Source: Candidatus Uabimicrobium amorphum
GTDB lineage: Bacteria; Planctomycetota; Uabimicrobiia; Uabimicrobiales; Uabimicrobiaceae
Reading direction: 5' to 3'
DNA length: 64,000 nucleotides
NCBI RefSeq assembly: GCF_009002475.1
Contig: NZ_AP019860.1
Span: 4,340,001 to 4,404,000 of the forward strand
Below, piece after piece: positions 27,228-35,446 of this stretch. The notes below the pieces were generated by a model. That model had not been told where the DNA came from. It searched no databases and was given only the letters and a program-made list of their open reading frames with translations. The position numbers were made by a program, and so were the translations under genes. The number at the start of each line of letters is the position of its first letter. Positions within the stretch are counted from its first letter, which is position 1.

Positions 27228-27497
27228 TTATTTACGTATACCTAATTCTTTAATAATTGCTTGATAGCGACTAACGTCTTTCTTTTTCAAATAACGTAAA
27301 AGAGAAGTTCTTTGACCTACAAGCATTAGTAAACCTCTGCGGGTTGCATAGTCTTTACGATGCTTTTTTAAGTGCTGAGTCAATTCTTCAATGCGTTTTG
27401 TGAAAATTGCTATTTGAACTTCTGGAGAACCGCTATCTTTTTCATGTTTGCGATATTTTTCGACAACATTATTTTTATTTTTTGGCGTCATAGCCAT
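27228..27497 (-). CDS. rpsO: 30S ribosomal protein S15
   Basis: The 89-residue protein has all S15 hallmarks: GSPEVQIAIFTKRIEELTQHLKKH (two adjoining blocks) and RRGLLMLVGQRTSLLRYLKK. It binds 16S rRNA at the central domain. AGAGGT is positioned before the ATG. It starts only 24 nt after the reverse transcriptase stop with no terminator between, so the two are probably cotranscribed, which is unusual. Confidence 0.98.
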   Translation of the reverse strand: MAMTPKNKNNVVEKYRKHEKDSGSPEVQIAIFTKRIEELTQHLKKHRKDYATRRGLLMLVGQRTSLLRYLKKKDVSRYQAIIKELGIRK

Positions 27498-27521
27498 AGT
27501 TTCATACCTCTATAAAAATAA

Positions 27522-28733
27522 TTAGCTAGGATATTGATCCCACTGTAATCCTTTTCTTCCGAAAGGATGTGTTAAACCATGTTTTTCAAGATAAGTATTG
27601 TAAGGTCCCCACAGACGATGAGGAACTTTACCGTATACCATCTTTGCAAATGCAATGATACTTTGTACTTCTAGTTTTTTCTCAGGTGTTAGATCCGCAG
27701 TATTCATAAGACTTGCTTGATGAATATTCGCTCTGAAATTATCCAGACGGCTAGCTGGTATACGCACTTTGTTTTTCTCGATTATTAAACCTGTAACTTC
27801 CAGTTTTTGCCCTCTTTTTCTTTCGGCATAATGGATTTTTTTAGGATTTATTTGATAACCGTTATTCAAAATTGCTTTTTGTATTTCGCTTTTCAACATA
27901 TTGCTGATTGGTGCATTGGCTGATATCGTAATATCATCGGCATATCGAGTGTAACGATATTGGATGTATTGAGTACTATGAGTTTGCAACAAGCGATATA
28001 TTGATTTATCTAGAGTGATACATGCTACATTGAGTAAATACCCAGAGCAGGGCCCACCTTGGGGTAACCCACCATTGTGAGTTGTAAGTTCGACAAGAAT
28101 ATCCACTACTTTATTTAAAACACCATGATCAATTTGTTCTCCCAGGTGTTTTAGTGGAATTTTGATGTATCTTACAAATAGATGTTTCACTCGTTCTTTT
28201 TTTACCGAAGGAAAAGCGTCTTTTAAGTCTATGTTGAGTATGCTTTGTGCCGTTTCTAAGTGATATGACGCATTGGTAACTATAGATCTACCATTGATAA
28301 AACCGTGGGCTGCGTTTGATACAGGTATGCGATACAATAATCTATCGAGAACTCTTCTTTGAATATCTTTCAGTATCTGAATTGGTGCAGATATTTCGCG
28401 GAAACTATATTCATTTCCTTTGGGAATTTTCCAGTCGTTGTAACCTTCTCCTTTTTGGAGACTGGCCAATGCTTCGTTGATTTGAGTTGCTGGAATATCT
28501 AACCAATTGGATAGATGGTTTATTGCTGCGCGTTTAAGACTGTCTTGATCCTCTGGTTTATAGATTTTTGGTCCTGGAACAGGAGGAACTATACTTTTTC
28601 GAGAAAGCCTTTGTTTTTCTACATCGAGAATGAGTATTGCTTCGCAACTGGGGCAAGATACTCTACTTCCAGGAAAAACATCTTCCGCCTGAAAAGCAGC
28701 ACCGCATTCTGGACAACGAATTTCAACCGCCAT
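27522..28733 (-). CDS. Retron-type reverse transcriptase with N-terminal zinc ribbon
   Basis: The 403-residue protein starts with an MJ0042-like zinc ribbon (Cys 7, 10, 27, 30), a linker, then a reverse transcriptase (about 95-350). RT motifs: ILNIDLKDAFPSV (Asp 169), GGLPQGGPCSG (221-231), RYADDITIS (264-272). Two retron hallmarks are present: NAxxH (NASYH, 154-158) and VTG (313-315). No maturase/HNH domain is seen, arguing against a group II intron. Its own promoter is at 28840-28868, and an independent structured RNA lies upstream. The enzyme probably makes cDNA from a partner RNA, as retrons do in phage defence. No separate toxin/effector gene is adjacent; rpsO is the next gene. Confidence 0.92.
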   Translation of the reverse strand: MAVEIRCPECGAAFQAEDVFPGSRVSCPSCEAILILDVEKQRLSRKSIVPPVPGPKIYKPEDQDSLKRAAINHLSNWLDIPATQINEALASLQKGEGYNDWKIPKGNEYSFREISAPIQILKDIQRRVLDRLLYRIPVSNAAHGFINGRSIVTNASYHLETAQSILNIDLKDAFPSVKKERVKHLFVRYIKIPLKHLGEQIDHGVLNKVVDILVELTTHNGGLPQGGPCSGYLLNVACITLDKSIYRLLQTHSTQYIQYRYTRYADDITISANAPISNMLKSEIQKAILNNGYQINPKKIHYAERKRGQKLEVTGLIIEKNKVRIPASRLDNFRANIHQASLMNTADLTPEKKLEVQSIIAFAKMVYGKVPHRLWGPYNTYLEKHGLTHPFGRKGLQWDQYPS

Positions 28734-28839
28734 AGAATCTACTTTCCTAAAGTATTAAAATGTGCCTTAGTGGTTTAATATTTTGTGGTTTGTACAAGGC
28801 TACTTTTAGTAATTTCCCTAACTTCCTAAAGAATTTTAA

Positions 28840-28868
28840 ATTATAAATTATATAATATCCTCATGCAA
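28840..28868 (-). promoter_or_regulatory. Promoter of the reverse transcriptase gene
   Basis: On the minus strand TTGCAT (28868-28863), a 17-nt spacer and TATAAT (28845-28840) form a good sigma-70-type promoter. It would give a leader of about 100 nt before the ATG at 28733. The leader holds two similar CTTTAGGAA segments and a GCCTT/AAGGC inverted repeat. Confidence 0.7.
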
Positions 28869-28952
28869 GAGAATTATTTATCAGCATGATCAAGAGTTTG
28901 TTGTAAAGTAAGGTGACTGCATGATATGCGTGTTTTAGGTATAGGGAATGTA

Positions 28953-29307
28953 TAAAACAAAAGCTTCCAAATAGAAAACTATTTGGAAGCTTCTTTATTA
29001 TGACTGCGCAATAAAGTTCTAGGACAGCAAATTAGTAGTCTGCACCCCCTCTGAGAGAGTGTTGTGTCCAGTATCCTTCTGAAAACCCCTAAAATACAAC
29101 ATCATCATCTACCAGTTGCAGCAGTGGTGAAGGGAGCATACAATAGTAGTGCACCCACATACCACCGAACAAGCTCCTCGATCAAGAGACGCTCTAGTAG
29201 GGTATATATCTTAGAGAAACCTTTCCCTTCCCCATTGGATACCAATGGATACATGATCGAAACCACACAGGGATCGTCCGAAGACTAGGTAGCCAGTCAA
29301 TAAATGT
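28953..29307 (-). ncRNA. Structured non-coding RNA upstream of the reverse transcriptase
   Basis: The roughly 350-nt RNA is delimited by a strong minus-strand promoter (29314-29342) and a terminator hairpin (28961-28992). GC content is visibly higher than in the flanks and no good ORF is present. Its ends can pair (TTATT-GACTG near the 5' end with CAGTC-A-T-AATAA before the terminator). Internal helices include a perfect 7-bp hairpin (29232-29248), GGACA/TGTCC enclosing a CACTCTCT/AGGGGGTG hairpin (about 29017-29069), GTGGT/ACCAC, and CTCTT/AGGAG. It lacks RNase P, tmRNA, SRP and 6S signature sequences. Because it lies directly upstream of a retron-type RT on the same strand it is a candidate template/primer RNA, but no classical UAGC branch site is clear. 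Confidence 0.7.
28961..28992 (-). terminator. Terminator of the structured RNA
   Basis: A perfect 14-bp stem (AAGCTTCCAAATAG and complement, 4-nt loop) is followed on the minus strand by TTGTTTT. It ends the RNA that starts near 29307, so the reverse transcriptase relies on its own promoter. Confidence 0.85.
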
Positions 29308-29313
29308 TCAATC

Positions 29314-29342
29314 ATTATAGTGTAAAGGAATTACCTGCGCAA
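29314..29342 (-). promoter_or_regulatory. Promoter of the structured RNA
   Basis: TTGCGC (29342-29337), exactly 17 nt, then TATAAT (29319-29314) on the minus strand. Predicted start is near 29307-29305. Confidence 0.75.
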
Positions 29343-29360
29343 GTTTTTTATTACACGAAA

Positions 29361-29873
29361 TTATTTTTCCTTAAGACGCGGAATTAAATCAACAAGGTTG
29401 CAATGTGTTAAACGTGGATCTAATTGTTGGCGAATTAGATTCCATCCGTCTTTGCACGCACCTTTCGAACCTGGTAGGCAAAAAATATAAACACCATTAA
29501 TGATTCCTGCAAGTGCGCGTGATTGAATGGTTGACATGCCAATGTGTTCAAATGATTTTGCGCGAAAAATTTCTCCAAAGCCCATTATTTCTTTGTCAAG
29601 GAGAGGTAACACTGCCTCAGGAGTACAGTCACGACCTGTTAATCCTGTACCTCCGGTGGTAATGACAACTTGTACTTTTTCTTCCGCTGCCCATACAGAA
29701 ATAGCAGCACGGATGTGGTATTTGCAGTCTGGCACGATGCGTTTTTCGACAAAGGTGTGTTCGTCACTTTCAATCATTTCCTTAAGCATTTGTCCTGCGG
29801 TATCGGTTTCCTCTGTTCGTGTATCTGAAATTTTGAGAATGGCAATTTTTAAAGGTTGGAAACTTTTTTGCAT
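29361..29873 (-). CDS. moaB: MoaB/MogA family molybdenum cofactor protein
   Basis: The 170-residue protein has the MoCF-biosynthesis fold with ITTGGTGLTGRDCTPEA and a C-terminal LPGSKGACKDGWNLI, typical of MoaB. Family members adenylylate molybdopterin (MogA) or are MoaB paralogues of less certain role. No other moa genes are near. It ends just before the structured-RNA promoter; a GC-rich cloverleaf lies upstream of its start. Confidence 0.92.
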   Translation of the reverse strand: MQKSFQPLKIAILKISDTRTEETDTAGQMLKEMIESDEHTFVEKRIVPDCKYHIRAAISVWAAEEKVQVVITTGGTGLTGRDCTPEAVLPLLDKEIMGFGEIFRAKSFEHIGMSTIQSRALAGIINGVYIFCLPGSKGACKDGWNLIRQQLDPRLTHCNLVDLIPRLKEK

Positions 29874-29935
29874 AGAAAATTCCTCTGGGTAAAGTAATAA
29901 TATTGGTAGTAGTTTTAGTTAGTGATTCGCTGATG

Positions 29936-30019
29936 TGCGATGCCCTCTCCAGCGGCTAATTGCCGCTGACTCTCCCACAGGGAGGACAGCCGGCGACTAG
30001 CCGGCAGGTGGGCATCGCA
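29936..30019. repeat. GC-rich cloverleaf element
   Basis: Closing stem TGCGATGCCC/GGGCATCGCA (29936-29945, 30010-30019) encloses three perfect hairpins: CAGCGGC-TAATT-GCCGCTG (29950-29968), CTCCC-ACA-GGGAG (29972-29984) and GCCGGC-GACTA-GCCGGC (29989-30005). This makes a four-way junction of 84 nt, far richer in GC than its surroundings. It is not a tRNA (no anticodon or T-loop pattern). It sits between divergent moaB and the Ig-repeat gene and may be a mobile repeat, a structured RNA or a leader element. Confidence 0.7.
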
Positions 30020-30061
30020 TACCAACGAATATTATAACTCTTATTCTTTTGGAGTGCGAAA

Positions 30062-31801
30062 ATGTTACAAAAAATATTGATTGTTTTTATTGCCTCTTGT
30101 TGTTTGTTTGCGCAAGACGATGGTGCTATTCCCTTATCAGACGTAACGATCCGCAAGGTGGTGGTTTCGCCTGCGAATCCTGAAGCGTATCCTGGTGAAA
30201 CGATTCACTTTAAATTTCAGGCTTTTACCGCCGAAGGTAAAGAGGTTCCTGCGGCCTTTACCTGGACATTTGCTGGTGGAAAACTACACCACGATGGACG
30301 CTTTATTGCCGGTGAGAGACCAGGAACTTATACGCTGGAGGCAAAATCTCCAAATGGCGTTGTTGGTAGTGCAAAAATTACTATCAAGGAAATATACAAA
30401 AAAGACAATACACCGCGCTATTTAAAAATTTTACCCGAACAAATCCATTTGCAGCCGGGACAAAAATGTCAATTTACTTTCGCTGCTTACAATCGCCACG
30501 GCGAGAAAGTTGCCGCCCCTTTACAAATTAGTTTTGGCGGAGGAAATCTTGACAAAAAAGGAAATTTTGTGGCAGGAAGTAAGCACGGTAAGTATAAGTT
30601 TATCGTTAGTACACCGAGTGGTCTTAAGGCAGAGGCGAAAGTATTTATTGGTGATGTGGCAACTAGCGAACGTGAACCTGTATACATAAAGGTTACACCG
30701 GCACGCGTCTCTTTGTATCCTGGGGAGAGAACTAAATTTCAATTTAAGGCGTATGATAAATTTGGTGAACAAGTCGATTGTAATTTATCTGTGGCGTTAG
30801 GTGGTGGTAAAATGAGCTCTGGTGGGGAATATATCGCAGGAGAAGTACCAGGGCGCTACGAATTTAAAGTTACCGCGGAAAACAAAATACAAGGTATGGC
30901 AAGAATTCATGTCATGAAGAAAAATGCCTCTTCGGGAAGCCAAACAAATAGTGGTACAAACAATACGAATAATACACAAAATACGCCACAAGATAACACC
31001 ATCGATGCGTTGACAATTTCTCCTACATACGCAGCGCTAAACCCAGGAGAAAAACAACAGTTCGCCATTCGCGCGTATAACAAGTATGGAAAAGAGGTTA
31101 CTCCACGTGCAAGTATCCAATTTTCAGGAGGTAAATTTACTCCTAATGGGACTTACACCGCTGGAGACCGTCCAGGAACATATAAAATCGTTCTTGAGAC
31201 ACCTGAAGGAATCAAAGCCGAAGCGAAAATTAAAATCCTGGGTGAAGACGTTGTGAGTACACAACCGAAAAGACCAGGTCCACTGGCAAAAATTGTGTTA
31301 ACACCACAACGAAAACGTATCTATCCTATGGATCAAATCCAGTTTTCTTTTCAAGCATTAGACAAAAATGGCAATAGAACACCTACATCTTTGAGTTGGT
31401 CATTTCAAGGTGGACGTCTAACGGCCCAGGGACTTTACACCGCAGGATATGGACACGGCCAACATTATGTTACTTTGACAGGAGACAAGGGCATTGAGGC
31501 CACATCTATCGTGGCGATTGTTCCGCGTAATGATGAATACGTTCCTCGTGTGTGGATTGAGCTATCACCACGTCAAGTAAAACTGTCCCCAGGGCAAAGT
31601 TTTCGCGCGAAGTGCCGTGTAACCAACGATCAAGGTGTTGAGGTTGGTCTGAATCGCATTACCTGGGAGTTTTTGGGTGGCTCATGGGATCAAAAGACGA
31701 TGACATTCACTGCTGGCAATGAAACCGGAGATTACTATTTACGAGCACGCTATGCAGATAACGAATATGTTGTTGCGCGTATACATGTTGATATCCGCTA
31801 G
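30062..31801 (+). CDS. Secreted protein with six Ig-like (Big-type) repeats
   Basis: The 579-residue protein has a signal peptide (ILIVFIASCCLFAQDD) and six repeats of about 80 residues. Each reads roughly I-x-P-x4-LxPGExxxFxxxAxxxxGxxV, then GGxxxxxGxYxAG...GxYxxxxxxxxG-x-AxxxI. An Asn/Thr-rich linker separates repeats 3 and 4. The pattern fits bacterial Ig-like (Big/invasin) domains, usual in surface or adhesive proteins. No anchor motif is visible at the C-terminus, which ends in the last repeat. GGAG precedes the ATG. It is likely periplasmic or released, monocistronic. Confidence 0.85.
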   Translation: MLQKILIVFIASCCLFAQDDGAIPLSDVTIRKVVVSPANPEAYPGETIHFKFQAFTAEGKEVPAAFTWTFAGGKLHHDGRFIAGERPGTYTLEAKSPNGVVGSAKITIKEIYKKDNTPRYLKILPEQIHLQPGQKCQFTFAAYNRHGEKVAAPLQISFGGGNLDKKGNFVAGSKHGKYKFIVSTPSGLKAEAKVFIGDVATSEREPVYIKVTPARVSLYPGERTKFQFKAYDKFGEQVDCNLSVALGGGKMSSGGEYIAGEVPGRYEFKVTAENKIQGMARIHVMKKNASSGSQTNSGTNNTNNTQNTPQDNTIDALTISPTYAALNPGEKQQFAIRAYNKYGKEVTPRASIQFSGGKFTPNGTYTAGDRPGTYKIVLETPEGIKAEAKIKILGEDVVSTQPKRPGPLAKIVLTPQRKRIYPMDQIQFSFQALDKNGNRTPTSLSWSFQGGRLTAQGLYTAGYGHGQHYVTLTGDKGIEATSIVAIVPRNDEYVPRVWIELSPRQVKLSPGQSFRAKCRVTNDQGVEVGLNRITWEFLGGSWDQKTMTFTAGNETGDYYLRARYADNEYVVARIHVDIR

Positions 31802-31887
31802 GCACAATTGTTGTAAGCCCGTTAAATAAAGGCCTTCGGTATGTCGAAGGCTGTAATCCTTGCCTTGAAAGGCTTTGAGGTTTTGGG

Positions 31888-31920
31888 TGTAAAGTATTTT
31901 TGCGGCCCATATACTTTACA
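31888..31920. promoter_or_regulatory. Inverted repeat upstream of unknown gene
   Basis: TGTAAAGTAT and ATACTTTACA form an exact 10-bp inverted repeat with a 13-nt loop, 55 nt before the start at 31975. A second hairpin, GCCTTCG...CGAAGGC, lies at about 31831-31850. They could be leader structures or operators. Confidence 0.4.
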
Positions 31921-31974
31921 TCCATGGTTACACAATTGTGTTGCCAAAACATCTCACTTTTTAAGGAGGTATTT

Positions 31975-32778
31975 ATGAGTTACACCTTCGCAATACATGG
32001 TGAGAAACCATGTATAAACACACTAGTTGAGAATGTAAGAAAAACACACAAAGTTTGTGTGAAAGATTCTTTGATAAATGGGTTGCGTTGTTATTTTAGA
32101 GAAAAGTCAACGAGAGGAGTGGATGTTGTATGGAATGCCAAAGACAACTCACTACAAATCGTAACTTTTATTTGTTCGACAAATGAAGACTATCAATTAG
32201 CATTTATACTTGCACAACAAGCGGCAAATACAATGAATGCAAACATTTGTGCTGAGGGAATAAGTTACGAAGTTGATGCGTTTTTAAAAATACACAATGA
32301 GCGTTGGATTGAGGAACTGGAAAATCAGTACATTCACGACTTACTAAGCCAGATACAAAATCACGAAACAACAGTAAAAATTCCGTGTCTTTTTCGCGAT
32401 TTTTACTTAGGACCAAACACTGCGCAAAAGATAGAGTGCAACGCAAACGCACGACAAAAGTTGCTAAAGATGATTAAAGATGTCATTTACTTCAAAGACC
32501 AAAATGTTTTTGTGGCAAATACCATCATCATGAAGCACTACAACAAGTCTTTTTGTGTGTGGGGGCCAGGAATAAATTACTTATTCCCCGACTGTGATCT
32601 TTTTGGTATTATCAGCGAAAATGGGGCTCCGAATACCATTCCACGAAAAATGATATTTGAGCTAATACCCGAAAAAATTAAGTTTCTCGACGAACACCAC
32701 ATCCTTGTGGAGTCATTAAACGAGAAGGAATATAATTCTATTTGTGACACGATTACTGAAAAATTGCAAGCGGGTTAG
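31975..32778 (+). CDS. Unknown soluble protein
   Basis: The 267-residue product starts at the ATG at 31975 with a near-consensus AAGGAGG 6 nt upstream. No signal peptide or membrane segment is seen. It seems to have two similar-length alpha/beta halves (VDVVWNAKDNSLQIVTFICS; later YNKSFCVWGPGINYLFPDCDLFGI). I do not recognise a family. It has a strong ribosome site, an upstream inverted repeat and a downstream terminator, so it is a well-expressed single-gene unit. Confidence 0.72.
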   Translation: MSYTFAIHGEKPCINTLVENVRKTHKVCVKDSLINGLRCYFREKSTRGVDVVWNAKDNSLQIVTFICSTNEDYQLAFILAQQAANTMNANICAEGISYEVDAFLKIHNERWIEELENQYIHDLLSQIQNHETTVKIPCLFRDFYLGPNTAQKIECNANARQKLLKMIKDVIYFKDQNVFVANTIIMKHYNKSFCVWGPGINYLFPDCDLFGIISENGAPNTIPRKMIFELIPEKIKFLDEHHILVESLNEKEYNSICDTITEKLQAG

Positions 32779-32794
32779 GCTTAATTCAAATTTT

Positions 32795-32841
32795 AAGTCC
32801 GTTAAGTATGCAGGAAATGCATATTTGGCGGACTTTTTTAT
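32795..32841 (+). terminator. Rho-independent terminator
   Basis: AAGTCCG (32795-32801) pairs with CGGACTT (32829-32835), with an inner TATGCA/TGCATA helix and a T run after it. It ends the unknown gene at 31975. Confidence 0.8.
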
Positions 32842-33038
32842 TTGTGATTTTGTTTCAAATTTAAGGTGTCTAATCTAAAAAAATACAACGTTATGCAGAT
32901 GAAATTTTTGGTGATTTTTACAAAAGCAGAGTTATGCATCGTTATTCATGACAAATACACGTTTATTTTTTTTTTTGCCGCTTTTGAGGAAAAATATATA
33001 ATTTACCTTAGGTGTAATAATTTTTTCTCATATTGTGA

Positions 33039-35288
33039 GTGATGGCCATGGATCCCCAGTTCAACTTTTTTGATAGTGATAATTTTGACGAGCAGGTAGA
33101 TAGCTCTCAAAGTCAAAAAGCACGTAAAGGTAAAATGAATGATAGTTTTGCGATATACAGCATACCTGAAAAGAAGATCCCTGCTCGTTTTTTTGAAGAT
33201 GAACAACAACAGCAAAACTACCAAATTATACAAGAGGGGCAACCTTTTGGTCGTTATATGATACAAGGAGAGTTAGGTCGTGGTGGAATGGGTGTTGTTT
33301 ATAAAGCCACTGATACGCAACTTAAAAGAACTGTTGCACTTAAAGTTATCTTAAAGGGTAACCAAAACGATATAAAAAGATTCATACGTGAATCCTCCGC
33401 TATGGCGCAATTAGAGCACAATAATATTGTTAAGCTACATGAGTTTGGAGTAACTCCACAACCTTTTTTTACCATGGAATATATCGAAGGCTTTACTCTT
33501 GCGGATCTTATCAAAGAAAAAAAAATAAAACCTTTGTTTCTCTTAGATTTGATGATTAAAGTATGCGATGCCCTTGCACACGCACACAAACATAAGATTC
33601 TTCATCGCGATATAAAACCATCAAATATTATGATTACCAACCAAGGTGAACCAAAAGTCATGGATTTTGGCCTCGCTAAAATTTCAGGTGCAAGTGAAAA
33701 AAATCTATCTAAAACGGGTGATGTTCTGGGGACTATACTTTACATGGCTCCCGAACAAATTAATGGCAAAGCTACCGAAAGAAGTGATATATACTCTATT
33801 GGTGCAACTATGTATGAATCGTTAACATATCGTAATGTTTTTCAGGGAGACTCTTACCACAACATATTCTTTCAAATATTACAAAATGATCCAATTCCAC
33901 TGCGCCAACTCAACCCAAATATATCTCCCTATATCGAAGCGGTTTGTTTGAAATGCATAGCCAAAAAGCAAGAAAAAAGATATCAAAGTTTCAAACAACT
34001 AACTCGGGAACTAAAAAACCTAAAGTCACATAAGCCAATTATTGCTAAAACGTATAGTACTATCGATGTATTTAAAAGCTTTATAGGAAAACACAAAATT
34101 ATTTTCAGTCTTGTCACTTTTTTTGTTGTTGCTTTGTCAATTGTATCTTTTTCTTTGTTCATTGCATGGGAGCAAGCAAATAAGAATCGTAATTTGGCTA
34201 CACAAGCAACTCTTGAAATGGAAAAAGAGAAAAACAAAACGAGTAATGCGCTAAAAAAAGTAATGAAAGCTGTTAATTACTCTGTTAGAAAATATCAGGT
34301 ATTACAAAAAGATGAGGTATTTGCTAGTTTCTTTTCTGAAATTATTGAAGATTTAGAAAAATATGAAAAAAATCAAGATTGGAGTTTTATAAAAGGATTC
34401 ATCGCTGGACAAAGTGGAGATTCTCAAAGTAGTATAAAATATTACTCTTTGCAAATAAAAAACAATCCCAATAATGATTTAGCTTACAATAATCGTGGAT
34501 CACTCTATAAAAATCTAAAACAGTATGAAAAAGCTCTTGCGGATTACAACAAAGCCATCGCTATAGATCCAGATAATTTTGTAGCTTACAAAAATCGAGG
34601 AATACTCTATCAAGATCTAAAACAGTATGAAAAAGCTCTTGCAGATTACAATAAAGCCATTGACATAGATCCCAATAATTTCGAGGCTTACAATAATCGT
34701 GGACTTCTTTACAAACATCTGAAACAGTATGAAAAAGCTCTTGCGGATTATAATAAAACGATTGTTATAGATCCTAATAACAGTTTCGCTTATAACAATC
34801 GAGGAGCACTCTACAAAGATCTAAAACAGTATGAAAAAGCTCTTGCTGACCACAATAAAGCCATTGCCCTCGAGCCCAATAATTTCAAAGCTTACAACAA
34901 TCGCGGGGCACTCTATAAAGACCTCAAGCAGTATGAAAAAGCTCTTGCGGATTACAATAAAACCATCGCCATCGATCCCAATAATTCCAAAGCGTATAAC
35001 AATCGCGGAGCACTCTATAAATATCTAAAGCAGCATGAAAAAGCTCTTGCGGATTACAATAAAACCATCGCTATAGATCCCAATAACGGTTTCGCTTACA
35101 ATAATCGCGGAGCGCTCTATCTATATTTGAAAAAATACCAAAAAGCTATAGTGGACTTTAATAAAACAATTTCAATTTCTTCAAATATGTGGCAACCACA
35201 CCACGGTCTATACTTATGCTATAAAGCTCTAAATCAAAACAAAAAAGCTGCATACCATAAACAGCAGGCTGAAAAACTAAAAAAATAA
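33039..35288 (+). CDS. Ser/Thr protein kinase with near-identical TPR repeats
   Basis: The 749-residue protein has in-frame GTG 33039, ATG 33042 and ATG 33048 as candidate starts. Kinase domain about 70-335: GRGGMGVVYKA, HRDIKPSN near 189, DFGLAK near 208, APE, all intact. One membrane helix (about 354-377) precedes a spacer and seven 34-residue TPR units plus a degenerate eighth (481-745). The units share RGALYKDLKQYEKALADYN. The kinase is cytoplasmic and the TPR array probably outside. The DNA copies are so alike that recent repeat expansion is likely. Confidence 0.95.
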   Translation: MMAMDPQFNFFDSDNFDEQVDSSQSQKARKGKMNDSFAIYSIPEKKIPARFFEDEQQQQNYQIIQEGQPFGRYMIQGELGRGGMGVVYKATDTQLKRTVALKVILKGNQNDIKRFIRESSAMAQLEHNNIVKLHEFGVTPQPFFTMEYIEGFTLADLIKEKKIKPLFLLDLMIKVCDALAHAHKHKILHRDIKPSNIMITNQGEPKVMDFGLAKISGASEKNLSKTGDVLGTILYMAPEQINGKATERSDIYSIGATMYESLTYRNVFQGDSYHNIFFQILQNDPIPLRQLNPNISPYIEAVCLKCIAKKQEKRYQSFKQLTRELKNLKSHKPIIAKTYSTIDVFKSFIGKHKIIFSLVTFFVVALSIVSFSLFIAWEQANKNRNLATQATLEMEKEKNKTSNALKKVMKAVNYSVRKYQVLQKDEVFASFFSEIIEDLEKYEKNQDWSFIKGFIAGQSGDSQSSIKYYSLQIKNNPNNDLAYNNRGSLYKNLKQYEKALADYNKAIAIDPDNFVAYKNRGILYQDLKQYEKALADYNKAIDIDPNNFEAYNNRGLLYKHLKQYEKALADYNKTIVIDPNNSFAYNNRGALYKDLKQYEKALADHNKAIALEPNNFKAYNNRGALYKDLKQYEKALADYNKTIAIDPNNSKAYNNRGALYKYLKQHEKALADYNKTIAIDPNNGFAYNNRGALYLYLKKYQKAIVDFNKTISISSNMWQPHHGLYLCYKALNQNKKAAYHKQQAEKLKK
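34482..35195 (+). repeat. Seven tandem 102-bp coding repeats
   Basis: The units begin at 34482, 34584, 34686, 34788, 34890, 34992 and 35094, each encoding one TPR. Shared blocks such as CAGTATGAAAAAGCTCTTGC are identical in most units. Confidence 0.9.
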
Positions 35289-35446
35289 TCGAAAAAAACA
35301 CGAGGCTCACGGTGCGCACATAAGTGCGGTGTTAAGGAGTGTTACTTCGTTTCCTATTTCGCTGTTTGGTTTTTATTGAATTTATGATTATAATGATAGT
35401 TATAAAGTTTATCGCGAGAGTTATGTGATCGTTTAAGGAGAATAGC

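Noticed and set aside
27522..28733. Group II intron-encoded protein or diversity-generating RT
   Set aside because: No maturase/HNH domain, no group II domain V-like sequence next to it, and NAxxH/VTG motifs point to retrons. No variable/template repeat pair was seen.
29064..29288. 74-codon plus-strand ORF within the structured RNA
   Set aside because: No ribosome site, no recognisable domain, and the region carries a minus-strand promoter, helices and terminator.
28953..29307. Identifying the structured RNA as RNase P RNA or tmRNA
   Set aside because: The length suits RNase P, but the GAGGAAAGTCC and ACAGAA-type core sequences are absent. tmRNA acceptor and T-arm sequences are absent too.
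29936..30019. tRNA gene from the cloverleaf shape
   Set aside because: Hairpin sizes, absence of TTCRA T-loop, anticodon arm and CCA acceptor rule it out.
34482..35195. CRISPR-like array
   Set aside because: The regular 102-bp repeats are in frame and encode TPR units of a kinase; no spacers.
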